64,000 nucleotides of DNA from Holothuria scabra (Eukaryota > Echinodermata > Holothuroidea > Aspidochirotida > Holothuriidae). Shown one piece after another: positions 22,075 through 36,900 of the stretch. Location: the NCBI GenBank assembly GCA_037179385.1, contig CM074193.1, positions 6,221,547-6,285,546 on the forward strand. The letters run 5' to 3'. Both the position numbers and the translations under genes were made by a program. Each line of letters begins with the position of its first letter. The stretch's first letter is position 1. Below the pieces are notes generated by a model. That model made no database searches. It was not told the origin of the DNA and worked only from the letters and a program-made list of their open reading frames with translations.

Positions 22075-24596
22075 CATTTGTGGGATGGAATCTGTGAGGA
22101 AATGTGCAGCCTGGAAAGGCCAGAAATATACAGCATGGAAAGGTCAGATGTGATGGAGAGGCACCTGTATGATGATGGTGAACCCTGTCACATGTGTGAT
22201 AGGCAGGTAGCTATCCTGGTAAGAAGTGGACAGGAATGCCTGCCTTGGACCAACTTGGACCAGCTCCTGATGGAAGCATGATAATGGGGCCCTCTTGCTC
22301 TTGATGAAAGCAAGTCATGATGAGGTTAACAGCATGTTGCCATGACAATGGGTCACACTATCAAGAGCTGAACTTCAGATTTCATGCCAGTCTAACACTA
22401 ACATCACTGGCTATAGCAAATTCAGCAAAAGATTAAGTGCAGAGACGTAAACTCCCTTTTTTTGTAATGTCTCTTCATAGTCTCTAGTTTTACTTATGTT
22501 AATCTAACCTTTTAAGCACTTAATGTAGTGTTCGAATTTCTTCTTTCAAAGATAACTCTAGTTGCCACCATAATTCATTTTCAGTCAAGATTTCTACAGG
22601 ATATCATGGTGCTATGTACCTAGCACTGAAACCTTAACTTGACCATGCTAATATGCTAACACAGTATGGGGTAGCTGGTTAGCATGCAGTCAATACGTAG
22701 TACATTTGTGTGTTGGTGTGGGGATTGATCTTATAAATTCTGTGTTGTTGGAAATGTTGCTTCTGCACAAATGTGCCAGTCTGGTGAGCTGTTGCAGCTG
22801 GCACTATAACAGCATTTCTATATAGGTGCACAGGGGTAATATTCTATGAGGGGGCAATTCCTTTTTTTGCCCAAATTGGGCCAACAAGTTCCCCCTTGCA
22901 CCCCTGCCTTGTACCCTTATGCATTTAGATAAGTTACAATTTCATGCTAACATGGTCTGGAGAATATGTAGAGATCTCAAACAGATTTAATGCTTTTGTT
23001 TGATTCTGTTGCAATATCGGGACTTCCCAATTATGGTGGCAGCTCTCCCGTAACTGATCTATTCAAACGTCTGTTGGCTATTTCCCATTGTTCAAGTCTT
23101 TTGCTCTTTTTGGGATGTTCTTTTTTCGTGAGAAGTTTTGGAAAGGCAGAATATCTTGTTACAGGTTGAATAATTTTTGCAATGACATGAATAAACATGA
23201 GGACAGGAGTCCACTTTGGAAGTAGCTACTGACTTCAGTGGCAATTAAATGCCACTTGGCAGATGGGTTTCTCAATCTAATCCTGATGAAGAGAATCAAT
23301 TAAATGAATAAATGGAGCAGTCAAACTATAAGAACCAAAAATACCACAAGTAACTTACCAGCATCCAGTTGCATTAGTGATTGCATGTTTTGCTGCTACT
23401 TTTAAGCCAAACATAATGCTTGTAACTTTTAATATATGACATGCACCAGGCCTTGAATGTTGAAAATTGCAGCAAGCTGAAGATAGCACTCCTTGACATC
23501 ACTCGCCTATGTATGATGTAAACATAGTACTTCAGTACAAATGTATATCCTTGTACTACTTCTACAGTCTACTGACCTTTGATGCTTCACATACTAGGTC
23601 GGACATCCCGCCTTCGATACGATAAATTTGAGAGAGGGTTCTATAATGTTGTTACTCTCACAGTTATATTCCGGGAAAGCAATTCATGGAACAAAAAGAA
23701 CTTGGCCTAGATATCTAGCTTAGCTGCTTTACCAATGTAATAGTGTTTTCACCAGGTAGAGAATTCCTACCCACATATCAAATTTCATTACCTGTCAGTT
23801 GTAGACACATTCAAAATTCATACAGTGAATTATTGTGTATGGCTTGTATGACAGTCCAGTGGCTATATACGTAGATGTAGATTTTCAATGCATAGCTGAA
23901 GCACACATAAAATGTTTTAGCACTGCATTTGCCTGCTATAGTGCTCATGTCGGGATAACAGACATTTTTCAAGCTATTTTAGATCTGTGATGGTGTATGA
24001 CCACACTTAGCATGCCTCAAATTCAATGGCCTGATGATGAAACTTCCTAAGTGTGACAGTCTCAGAATGAAATCCCATGAAAGATCATTTCAGTATTTTA
24101 CCAATCCAACAATGTCAATTGGGTATAAGGTTTAATGATTATACTTTACTAACTCCAACAAAACATGAAAAGTTTTCGACTTGGTTTTTTTCCGTACAAT
24201 AGTGCTTCTACACCCGGCAGGAAGAAGCTTTGTAAACCTAAAAGTGAACTTTTTGTCAGTACCATATTGACAAATCCGATTAACGCTTGTTTTTAGTGAC
24301 GGTAGACAGTCATATTGGGGTCCATCAGCCTTTAATCATCTTCATTCATTGTCTATGTGAATTTCATATCCTCATATTTTCATAATTTAAAGATTAAAGG
24401 TGATGGACCCCAGGAATGGCCGACTAAAATCAGCCCATCACAATCTGTCCGGATTCAGCTTCCAAGCTGAAGGCATGGCTTTTCAAAAGCATGGCTTTCA
24501 CACCTTGAGGACTTTGCCTGCAAAATAGATTGTAAGTTTGCAGGTCTCTCAAAGGTCCTATATTTCCTGGATACCCCTGCAGTGGTCAAATAAGCA
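22075..24596 (+). other. XPO4 3' UTR and XPO4/UTP11 convergent intergenic space
   Basis: No coding signal follows the XPO4 stop; the short open frame just after it lacks ATG and similarity. Candidate poly(A) signals AATAAA on the + strand lie at 23190-23195, 23307-23312 and 24762-24767. The dispersed repeat copy at 24047-24456 sits in this space. A TTTATT at 24597-24602 is a plausible poly(A) signal for UTP11 on the - strand. Real transcript ends cannot be fixed from sequence alone. Confidence 0.55.
24047..24456 (+). repeat. Dispersed repeat with internal foldback, copy A
   Basis: Shares long stretches with 56148-56636 (GTGACAGTCTCAGAATGAAA, TGTCAATTGGGTATAAGGTT, TTTCGACTTGGTTTTTTTCC). It contains an inverted repeat GGGGTCCATCA-CCTTTAATC with its complement around 24318-24345 and 24392-24413, and imperfect outer arms (AATCCGATTA... 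CCGGATT). Confidence 0.8.
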
Positions 24597-24850
24597 TTTA
24601 TTTTTCTATTAAAAGGGAAAAAACTAGTTCCTAGTGTTTGTTGTTAGTCACATTTACAAGTAGAACTCCTATAATGAAATTCTTGGCTAAAGGCCTGACC
24701 AATAAGTCTCCTTGCAGTGAAGAGTTGTTTTAACCAATACTAATTTTTTCCCTCAGATAGCAATAAAATGTTAAATCTTATCAACCATGTCTTGTCTTCT
24801 TTAGATGCAAGCTGCCTTGAGTTTCTTTCATTCTTGAAATCTCCCATCTC

Positions 24851-24934
24851 TCATCTCTTTCTCTTGTAGTACCACTTATACACGGCTGGACTTGTTGGAG
24901 TTTCTTCTTTCAGCAAAACTTTCTTCCCTTTGTC
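24851..24934 (-). CDS. UTP11: UTP11 exon 8 (stop)
   Basis: Acceptor TTTAAACAG. It encodes DKGKKVLLKEETPTSPAVYK, then WYYKRKR and TGA at 24853-24851. The vertebrate counterpart is DK-x(4)-KKE-x(4)-PA-YKFQSRRKR. It was too short to stand out as an open frame and was found by following the splice phase. Confidence 0.95.
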   Translation of the reverse strand, partial: DKGKKVLLKEETPTSPAVYKWYYKRKR

Positions 24935-27900
24935 CTGTTTAAACCATGGAAAATGTATCCAATGATGGGGTGCCATGTCTATCTATAAATCATTCAACTT
25001 AACATCTCTGCATATTTATTATCAAATTTAAATGAGTATGCTGCTGCCCCCCCCCCCCCACTGTGCACATGGTTACATTTACCTTTATGTCTCAATTTAA
25101 TAGTCAATTCACATCTTTCACATCTTAATTATCCCTTTTTCATGGAAAAGCAAAGTTTTATGGATTTATTTACATTACAATAATTTCCTTTATTTTATGA
25201 TGTGTGTAAAATGGTGATCACTTTAAATTCTTCAGGAAGATATCTGTTTCATCTAGAAAGAGGATTCAAGCTGACACGATACCATCTCATAACTTGTCAT
25301 CACAGGCAAATTCACAAGTTTATTGCCAAGTTCAGTTGTCTTGATTTATATTAAAGCTTTAACTTAGGACAACTACAATTTAATGAATGTTACAGGTTTT
25401 CACACCTGAATTTTCTTTTAGTATCATGCCTTTTAGAAAAATCTAAACCATTCACTGGGTTATTTCTCTTTTCGTTGCTGTGACCAATGTTTATACTATT
25501 GGTTTGTTCCAAAGGAAAATGTTCCCAACTTTTTAGACCCATAGCAATATGCTCTTCTTCAAAATCCCAAATATCTCTATTTAAAAATTGGTTTCTTTTG
25601 ATGAAGATTGCTTTCAGTTCTCATCAAGGTAGATCTTACACAAAACTACACAACATAGAAAGAAGTGTCAGTATTGTAGTAAGTTAGAGTTTTACAGCCC
25701 AGTTTCCAACCTATTGGTTCAAGTCGAGCCGACCATGGCCTTTTTTCAGTTGTGGCTCACTGGCTTGTTTTCCCTACTCCATTGCTTATGCAGAGCATCA
25801 TGCACAATGGCAGTAGGTTCCATTTTAGAGTCTTTGGTATGACTCGGCCTGGGAAGCCAACCCGGGCCTTCCGTGTGAGAGGCCGATGCTCTTACCATTC
25901 AATATACATATGTTTATATATTCCTATTATGCTTAATCTCTAGACAAAAAAGGCCGTTGCCGGCTCTACTTGAACCAATAGGTTGGAAACTGGGCTGTAA
26001 AACTCCATCTAACTAACTAACTCTAGACAAAACGTTTGACTTTGAAAATTCATACCTTTCTTAATGTTACATGCTACTGAGACGCTATTTTCGCTAGCAA
26101 AAATTAAAAATTGTCTGCCTTTTTTTTTTCTTCTTCTTCTTTGACTTTTTAGTCTTTAGCAAATTCCTTCAAATGAATTCAAACAAATCTCAAATACCAA
26201 GAAACAAGTCCATAGAAGGCATCAAGAAGTGTCTTTCACTTCATATATCTAGGAACATAGATACACCAAAAAGGTAAGAATGACACATGAAGCCAAACTG
26301 GTCATAAGTCTTACTGCATGGAACATCAATAAGATTAAGGGCAGACCTCTGTTTTTCTGTCACTTACTAATCGCATCAAGATGAGGGGTATAAGTAAACT
26401 ATAGCAGATGTAGAATCATACACCAATAAAGATTCCTCTATTATGCTATCCATTTGGGACCCCTCCTTTGACCTCTGGAGATATCATGTTAAAGAGCAAA
26501 GTGTCAGAAACACATACAGACACACGCGCCATAATGGATGCATTGGTTTCTCTTATCATTCAAACCAAAAACACAAAGGATGGACTTGTTGCATGAACTC
26601 AATTCTTACCCCTTAGTTTTGTATCATGTTTCTTCCTATGATTCTTACCTTCATATTAATCTTGGCTTGCATTTTAGCTCCCACTACTGTCAACTGTTTT
26701 TCACGTTTAATTCTGTGAACCAGCTCGTCGTATTGCTCATGTTTAGCTTTCTCTATGATCTGTCAATGTATAAGACACAAAGTGGGGAAACAAATTCAAT
26801 CAGATATTCCCTGAACAAATGACCCCATTTACAAAATCCTTCGACAAGGGGAAGAAGACACATTATACACACATTTGGTATCTCTCAGAAAATCAAGATT
26901 TACTTACAATTAGGGACTAAATTACATCAAAATTCACAAATAAGCTGTTCTGAGGTACTTAACAGATTATCAATGCTTGTCCTACTTAAAAGAATCTGTT
27001 AAAAGATGGAATTCTAGATTTCTTACTTGAGCCTGGAGCTCTTCATCCTCATCATTGTCGTCCTCATTCTGTTTCAACGCAATCATTTTAAGGTCCTCTA
27101 GCTTTGGTCTATTAAAAGCTCTATGAAGCAGTGACGGATGCGTACCAAGTCTCTTTGCTACGTCAAAATTTTTCTCTGGAAAATAACAAGTGGAAACAAA
27201 GTAATAAATTTGTTTAACACTTTGGATTGTTTTAATTAAAGTGCACAAAGCTGGTGAGTTATTGTGGTTTTCTCATAGTCCCCTCTGTCCTGTTCATAAC
27301 CCCTCCTAGGGCAACCTATTCCCACAGCAAATTTTTTTTAAGATTAAAACCATGCATAGAAAACTGTACAGGTTTGGAAAACCAACCAACCAACTCAGTG
27401 TGACCCTTTTAAGAACAAGCAGAATTTAAATTGCAACAGGTAGGATCAGATGACCACTTACCTTCTTTTCTTGTATCAACAAAGAAAGTGTGTTTGTTCA
27501 TTGGTTGGGATGTTGATGCGTCTAGTAAGTGCAACGATGACTTCATCTTATTAATTTTCTACAAACAAAACAGACCATGCAAAAAACAGATCAGTTGTGT
27601 AATAGCTAAAAATGGGCAAAAACATGCAAAAACACTTTAGATTGTGGCATATTGTTTTAAGATCTTAGCTCTTCATTATTCACAAGATCTTCAGGACAAT
27701 TACACTCTTTAAATGTTTCAATGTCCAAACATTTACGATGTCAATGAATGGAACAAATGAACACTTAGAACTGGTAAATTTTGCCCTCATTTAAAAGTCA
27801 AATCTTTTTGACTCAAAATGTTTTCTTTTTCACAAAAGAAAATTTCAAAACATATGGCTAGGAAGCTGAAATGAAGACGTAATCAGTTTACACAGGATCA

Positions 27901-30900
27901 TCACCGTAAATGATCCTTTGACTGGATCAATTCAGTTAGAAGTTACAGGAGAAACCAGGAGTCTGAATGACCTTGCTGAAACTATTATCCTTTTGCCAGG
28001 TTGTAGTCTGGTCTGCAGTACATTCATTTTGATTGGCTGCATGTTTTTGTTAAAATTTCATTATAATTCAAACCCTCTCTCAACGTTCAAAATACATATG
28101 TACTGTAAAACACTAATGTGTATGCCAGAATTATTTCATACTTGTCAACCTGTTGCTTCGAGACTTTTCAGATCATTGAAAGTATACTGTAAGTACATTT
28201 CTAATACTTTAAGTCAGAAAAACATACCATGGATTCTAATTGTTATGGATTTTAAGATCAGAAAATAGAACAGTTCCTCTTAAAACATAACATTTGGCAA
28301 GTTTGCATTCCTGAGCAAACATTACTATACTGCTGTTTAATACGAGGCAATGTGGTAAAACTTGTGTCCATTTTCAAATCATTTGCCTGACCCCCAGACA
28401 CCTTTATTTGGTTGAATACTTTAATATGAGCAACAAACCAAGCGAGAGTTAAGGGATATGTTTTCAACTGATGATAAGCAATCAAAAGAGGCTGATGGCA
28501 GAAAATGTAACATTTCAATTTTTCCTTCCAAAAAAGTTATTTTGACATAGTATGATAGACATTTATTTTCTGAAAAGCAGGAGACATCTGGTAACCCTAA
28601 TGGTAGATCAAATGGTAGGTGTGCCTTCAAATCAGTATAAGTAAGTTGTGGTTGCTTTTTTAAGTAAAAACATTGCAACCAAACTTTTTCAATGTATAAT
28701 GGAAAGCCATACCCCAACAGTTTAGTAGATAAAGGAAAGCTTTATTTTGTTTTTCCCATTGAAACTAAAAAAAAAAAACTGACTAGCTCAAATGGCATGT
28801 CTTACTTGGCAGAAAAAAACCCTGATAATGATAGTAAAGTGTTTTTCTTTTTTTTTTGAACGCAAAGACAAATTACAAATTTATAACTATTAATGCCTCA
28901 TAAACAAAATATTTGAAAGGTACCAGCTACTTGTTTCAGTTCCATATTTTGTGTAAAATTTACATATGATCCAGGAGCTAGTCTTTACATTTATGAATAG
29001 GCATTTTTCTATAATGTCAAAAGTTGTTGGCGTGCATCCATATTTCTATACTTTCTGTCCTAAAAACAAATTCACCAGTTGCTGAAATCTACATGCAACG
29101 ATTTGCCATTTCCAATCATATACCAAATATCAGTTTACACTTTGAATTTTTAAACTAAATACCAAACATTGTACCAGTGAACTGGTTACTTAAAGAAGAA
29201 ACACTCTGCAATTATATCTGTAAATGCAAATGCTTGTGATAAGTATGGATCAGAAATAAGAAAATTGACTGATACATGCAATAAGTACTGCAAAAAGCTT
29301 GTGTTAATAACATGGTGTACACTGAGCAGCAGGAAAATTCTTCTTAATCCATCAGATCAGGCGGCATAAACCCCCCACTCCCATAATAATGAATCTACTC
29401 TACCCTCATCTAGTGGAATTATTAGTTGAGGGCACCCTCCAATTTTTGCCTTAACAAACCCCTGTGTTTACAGTTATCTTCCCCTGGTGAACTACATCAC
29501 TGCCACTCTAGTCAACTGACACTGCAAACTACAATGTGTACTACTGTAAGAAAGCATTTGGAGGATCCTCTATACACCCTGTGCATGTATGATGTCACAG
29601 AGCCGAGAGTGTGCCCTCCTTTGGGGGCAAAACAAACCAACACAGACTTATGCAGAGAGCCGATTTGTCAACCATTCAAATATGCCCATTACCTGCTACA
29701 CGTGCAGGGCAAATTTGTATGCCTGTGGCCATGTGTTCCATTGTTCTGCCCATAGGACGACATCATCAATGCACAAGGTTTATTGCTATTGATCGCAATG
29801 TAAATATTTATAACTTGAAGTGCCCTTACACATGTATGTTACCTACCACATGACAAGGGTTAAATACCATGCAGCACTTACCTTGGATTCTATGTTACGT
29901 TTGTATGTCACATATCGAATATCTTGACTGTCCATCAACTGTTGCTGTTCATAAGTAATTGGTTCTTCCTCTATTAAACGTTTGGTCATTCCATCCTTTA
30001 AAAGAAACAAAAACAATTTTCATATGGTATAACTGAATTATAACTTCTCCATTTCAACACAATGACTCAGGGGCAAACATCTTGGTCAGACAAGGCAAGA
30101 TCATGCAGCAATTACCTCGTGCCTGATTTAGCTGAGATATGGAGCCAAAGACAACCGATTTAATAAATACATACAATGCATTATGGAAAAAGGAATACAA
30201 GCAGCAGGCTGCAATGGCTCTGTTTTGTTTTTCACAACTGTTAGACACCTTTCTAGCCAAACCAACCCCTCGAAAAATTATCAAGTTCAAATTTTGATAC
30301 ATGCATAGTCTACCATGACAGTACAAGATATCATGATAAAAATGAAAAACCTTGCCAACAAGGAAATGTCTCAGAGGATCCTTAGCACAGCTAGTATTAA
30401 ACTGGTGGTTGCAATATCTCAATAAATGTTATATATTGAGATATCAGGGAGATATCAGGAGAAACCTGTCAAATCATGTTAGAAATATCTTATTTCTACC
30501 TTTTTTGGCAATTTTCAAAATTCCATTGGAAGCCACCCTAATCCTGTATTAAGGAGGGCATGTCCTGGTAATTTGAGACATCTGGGAACCTTAGCAGTTA
30601 GAACCATCAACACTGCAAGATGTTCAGTACACTCTACATTTCTGTTTCGGAAGCAATAGTGAACATGTGGTCTTTAAATATAGTCTTCACAAGTTTGATG
30701 TTATACTGTACCTAGCAAATGTCTAGTTCTTGGTGCTGAATCATACAGTAGTACAGCAGGGTGTTTGACAGATACATAACAAGCTCAATCACAGTTATAT
30801 ACTAACCTCAAATTTACTGCTAATCATGCGGTGATAGAATTCATCAGGATTCCTCTCTAAAGCTTTTTGTTTTAAAAGTTTAATCTTGGCCTTCTTGGCA

Positions 30901-33900
30901 CCATAGTCTCTGTAGTATAAGTGAAAACATGAAAAATTCTGCAATTACACTTTTAATTTATAAATCAATGCACATAATCAGATGTCACTAAGATTTTCTA
31001 TCTCATTCTTAAAAAGATGAAGATAAGTCAAGAAAAGTAAAGATCCATTTCCAATATTTTTGTTGTTTAGAACTGTTGGCCCTAGAAAGGGTCCAAGTAG
31101 AGGTAAAAATGGTGCTATCCTTTTCTGTGTTTCCATGCAGTAAATAACCAACTATACAGTTAAGTGGTTAGAGCATTCAACTTGTAGCCGGAAGGGTTTC
31201 GAGTTCGACTCCTGGCCAGGACATACCAAAGACCTGACATTGTGCTTGGCGCTCAATACCGTATACATAAGCAACGCAGTAGGGAAAACATGTCAGTGAG
31301 TAACAACTCCAAATTAAACTGATTTGTTAGAAACTGAGCCAAAACCCATGCAGTACATAGATCTGTAAAAAGATTCTAAGAACTTTTAAACTCTTCTACC
31401 TTTAGCCATTCCAACCACAGTGACAATTGCAAATTTTTTTAAGCAACATGAATTTCCTGAGAATTTCACTCAAGATTTGCAATCTCCTGAATTCATGAAA
31501 TTCCCTGAACTCTTTATATCTTTGGAGCTTAAAGTTTTTATTCAATTGCATTCTGAGTACTGATGGAGAAAAAAATAAACACTTTTTATAGCACATGATA
31601 GCACATTCTAATATTGCTGAACTTAATGTAAACTTTTGGTAGTGGGAATAAAGATATATATATATCAGAACAGAGGCGAGTCCCCCTACAGTATGCATCA
31701 AACTGACTGTATACATGTGCAAAACTATGTACTTCACAGTCGTCTGTAAAATGTGAGCAGGCATGAGTTACCACTCATATTGTTCAGCACTACAACCCTC
31801 TGATTCCTTGTTAGTATGTCAAATATTGAACTAATAAGGGGTCATCTGGAATGGATTAATACATTATACATGAATGTTTTATTCTTTTGTTTTTAAATAT
31901 AAATTCAAATATTTGCCATGTGACCTTGGCAGACCATTAGAGAGGGAGACACATGAACTTTATATAAATAATACAGGATTGAGGACAGGTTGTGTATAAA
32001 CTGAGCAATCTGGCTATAAGCCAGATAGATGACCACTCACTGTATCTGTTAAATACAGACGATATATTCCAAACAAGTACTGTACCATGCTTAATATGCA
32101 GAAAAAACTCACCTTGCTCTGAGTCTGTAATCTTTCTTCTTTTCTAACAGGCCTAACCGCTTCCTGCTTTCAAGCTGTATGAACAGAAAAAATGAATGTT
32201 TATTTTTCCTTGATTAAAGCTCCGTAAACATGAACCAAACCCACCTCATAACATAAAACAGCATAAAAATAAAGAAGAAAAGGGGGGAGACAAGTATTTA
32301 GAAAAAATAATTTTTGGAATTATTCACAAAAAATGATACTGCAGGTAAAATATTGATATGAATATGGCTACAGAGAGAATTTATTAGAAACCAAACAGTT
32401 AAACCACATTTACTTTTAAACCCAATACTGTTGTTTGGGTCCTTTTAGATTCAGATGGAGAGTGCGGCTGTCACCTATCTTTACTGTTTCACGCGGAGCT
32501 TGAAACTGCGATACTTAGCTACCCGAAAATTCCGCCACAACAACAAGAGAGACAATAGTTTAAAGTTGCAGGGTCAATAGTCTACGGAAGCTGATGCGGG
32601 GCGTGCCCACTCCTGAGGTGCGCAAATATGCCCCGATTGGAGCACAGAGATAAAGGGTTAAATAACTACAGAGAAACATTTAGTATGAGGCTGGGTTTCC
32701 ATTTTTAGTATGTACACCACAAGTGAGAAGCTCCACAACAAATATCTGTGCAACATACTGAAGTACTACACTACCTTTGCTTGTAGCCGAGCTCAAAACT
32801 CCCAATTTCTCTGTTTCTCCACTGTTATGCTACTATAAGGCTAACTCTACCAGTCAGACTTCTCATGAGCCTGTTTTCATCTAACACAATGCCTTGTTTG
32901 AATTTAATTTTGTTTTAAGCACCCTGTTTGAAAGTTTCACACCCAGTTTGAAAGTTGAGTGCCTCCTTTTGAAATTGCAATAAATAAATAACCCTTGAAA
33001 GTGCAACCAACAGCTACAGTAGACCTTATAATAATTTTTGTCACTGTTCTTTCTACTTTGAAAATATTCCACTCAGGTTTGCATCTATTGCATGAGTTGA
33101 ATTTTGTTCAGATTCATCAGGCCGAATTCTTCATTCAATTGATTGCCTAGTTTGAAGTTTCTGCCCTGTGATTATACTAAAAGCGTCCTTCATTATGCTA
33201 GCAAAATGTTTGAACAAAATTACCATTGAATAATGCACAAAAACAGTTCAAATGCCATTTGGTTTAGCTAAATCTAGAAGTGCTAAAATCACAGAGCTTA
33301 TGGAGGATTTCACCCTTGACCCAATCAGTTGGTTCCCCATAGACCTTACAAGGGAGCTAAAGGAAGTTCCCTTAACCCAATCTCTATTGTGTAATTCACA
33401 ATAGCAGCTGATGCCTCCTCATTGGAAAATTCTATCTCCATCAAATTTGACAAAAAAGTTAGCGAGAGAACAATGTTCATGCCACTTACCGTAGAGTAAG
33501 TGATTGCCCTATGCCGATAAACTCTAATGTAAATACTCAAAAAAGACTGGGCAGCCAGGCTTTCTAACTCCATGGACAAGTCCCCAATACAAAACCATAT
33601 CCCCAGGCCTTGGGTTTTAGATTGTGCGCTACATATCACACTCCTAAGAAAATAAAGGTGTGTGGTTGGTGTGCTGTTTCATTATATGAGCTCCAAATCT
33701 CCATCTAGTTGTGGAAAAAATCACACTCCTCACAGTGATTTGAGGTGCGTGATTGTGTGTGATCACACTTGCATGCCACAAAAATCAAGGCCTTTATCCT
33801 ACTCTGTATTTATCAGTGCACAACATTTGTACAATGTTCATTCTGTGGTATGCAATATACAGTACTGCAATTTAGAGTATAATTTTGGTTGGCAAATTAA

Positions 33901-36900
33901 AAGGATAATGTGGAAACAGTACATCAACCAGCAGGCATTCAAGATTGAAATTTTATTAAGTTGAAAAAAATGCCATTCTATTTACTCCTATCCTTTGTGT
34001 CTGGAAATAGATGCTGACTGAACTTGACCAGTTTAAAACTAGTTTTGCTCAGTTGAAACAGGTCAGATTAAAACCATTACCACTTTTTGGCCATTAACCA
34101 ATCCTGGGTCCTGACAATCCTTCCTCTTTTCCCTCCTACCCCAGTAATGTGGTATAACTTGCCCCGGTGATACTAGTATGTAGGGATATGTAACAAAGAA
34201 ATTATACTGCATACTGTAAGTACAGTATCAGTGGAGACTACAATACAGTAAGTGAATATTGTAGAGAAGAATACTGGAATGAACCCTTAAAAAGAAAATG
34301 ATTTGTACAAATATATGTATTCCAAAATTGAAAAAGATACAGAAAAGAGGAAAAAATTGCTTCTGTTATTACAGTACAGTACTTGCAAGAAGATTTTGAT
34401 AAATATTACTTCCTCATCATTATTCCTTGTTACACAGTCAAAATTCCAAACTAACAGAGAGGGTGCACATTATTCAGGCTCAATGCTGAGATGCTAGGAT
34501 ACTTCACCAGTTTGAAAAGTTTGCTCAGAAGGATTTTTCTCATTCAGTCACAACACACCTTACAAAGCATTTATGGAATGACAAGCATTGGCAAATGCCT
34601 TCATCTCCAGGCATGGATCCAGACATTCCAAAAAGGGGGGCTGACTTAAGAGAAAGCAGGGAAGTCAGGGAGTTACACTGCAAATTTGTGTTTTATTGCT
34701 GATCTGGCAAAAAAGGGGGGTTGAGGCTGTAAAAGCCCCTCCCTCCTTGGATCCACACCTGATTTTGTGTTTCAGCACTTTTCTTTTGCCCCAATTTTAC
34801 ACTGCATGAAACATACAGTCTGAGAAATCCCTTGCCTATTCAACTAGCTCCATCCCAAGTTCTTTGCCCAAACTGCTATCTTTCCCTTTCTACTATTCTC
34901 ACCACGTTGATTTTGGTATTTCATCTCTTCTTGCTTTGGCTGACATTTCAATGCAGTAATGCAGTTACCTGGATGTGTTATGCTCTACTGAACATATGGA
35001 ACACTCATACTTGCCACTGATGTGTGGTCCCACACATAACCTCTTCTGCGTGATGCTTACCATTTAGAACAAATAGATGATGTGTTTGGCAGGCTTCTGA
35101 GGTCTGCAGTTAGTGTAAAAGTGACTAACACTAATGCCACCTACTATTTATGCTAGTGGCTTTTGGCTCTACTACTGTCAGCCTACCATTCAAAAAAGCT
35201 CAAAACTGTTCTTATACTGGAAGGGTCTCATAGATAATATGTACAAACCAATATCGAGATAGACATAAATGAATTTTCCACATTCTTATGATACTTGAGC
35301 AATTTTGGTAACACAAATACAATTTTTTGCTCATGTCCTCTTATCCAAGGGACAAATTTGTTAAATCTGCAACACAATGTACATGTACTGTACCTGTATG
35401 TGTCATGCTGGATGACATAAAATGTATGATGGTCTACCAGATATCAGGCTAAATAATGCATTTTATTGAGCCTCAAGCTTTTGATCACCTTGTCCAGTAA
35501 AGGCATACAGTTCTTTTTTAAGCAGGCAGGAAAGTAGACAAAGTTTTATAAAAAATAACAGTTCTACACTAATGACAAGGAAAGATACCAAGTTCCAGAT
35601 CCCAATTACAAAAGATATAAATAACTTAGGTCCCACCACTACAGTGGGCAAACAGTAAGAGGCAAAGAGACTGGCTACTGTACTGTTATACTAATATTAA
35701 AAAGACCCTTGAAAATATTGGAGGCCCCAGCCCTCAAACAGGGCTGTGTTTTTATTACTTGGGCTGTGTTTTTATTACTTGGCCTAGGCTCATTGATCTC
35801 AAAACACAGCCCTTGTGCAGATAATGATAACAAATGTACCCACTTGCCAGAACAATCAAAATATGACATACTGTATGTAACTGACCTAGTTTGATACTTT
35901 TACAACTTTAACTATCATGCAATAAAGGAAAATACATTGATTTTGTGATTTCACCAAAATAACTGCAAATACAGTATAAGGATCATTTGGAACAAGATAC
36001 AGGTCAGATTTATAAGAATATTTTTAGGTTGTCCATCTGAAAGCCTCTCATCAAAATTTTGGTTGTCCAAAATATGATTTGGTTGTCCAACTGAAAATGA
36101 CAATAAACCAGAATATAGAAACGCGTTGAGGGTTTCAATGATACATACTGTACAGTATATCCAATGCAACATTGACCTCCACCAAACACTGAATGGTAAC
36201 TTCTTCAAATGAACACATCTACCTGTACATACAAAGTATCAAATCAATCCAACTTTTATTCCTGAAGATACAGTATTGTGCAAACAAGGTTTTCAGAGAA
36301 TGATCCCAGATGACTTTTGACCTAAACCAAAAATAACAGTGTGCATCTTTTGACCATAGTTTATGGAACAATTTATGCAATCTAAGTTTAGTAACCTTGA
36401 AACATTGTTTAAACAAGGTTGACCTCTGGTGACCCCAGATGACCTCCACCAAAATCAATTGAGACCATCTTCTGACCATAAGGCATCAACATACTAAATA
36501 TGAAATCTATTAAAGTTTCCTACCTTGAGATATTGTGTTAACAAGGTTTTCAGAGTTTGACCTACGTTTACCCCAGATGATCTTTGACCTCATTCAAAAT
36601 TAATAGGAACCATCTTCTGACCACAGTGCATCCACATAGGACATATAAAATCCATTAAACTTTCCTAACTTGAGTTATCATGTTAACAAGGTTTTTTCAG
36701 ATTTTGACCTCAAGTGACCACCTGAGATGACCTTTGACCTCAACCAAAATTAATGGAATTTTTCCTCTAAATATGGGGCATCTATGTACCAAGTTTGAAC
36801 TGTCAAGCATTCCTAGCTTGAGATTTTGGATTAACAAGCAAGGTGTCGCAAACACAATTTATACACACACATACACTCACACACACACATACTGTACATG

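Noticed and set aside
22078..22281. Open frame just after the XPO4 stop
   Set aside because: It begins with a TTG, has no similarity and lies in the 3' UTR.
31153..31225. tRNA gene
   Set aside because: A and B boxes are present, but the acceptor stem is absent and the sequence continues into the SINE body. The same applies to 1719, 12705-12773 and 25830-25898.
36020..36110. Short GGTTGTCC repeats (also near 38360-38750) as a CRISPR-like array
   Set aside because: Spacing and sequence are irregular, there are too few copies, and the context is eukaryotic. It is better explained as decayed MITE sequence.
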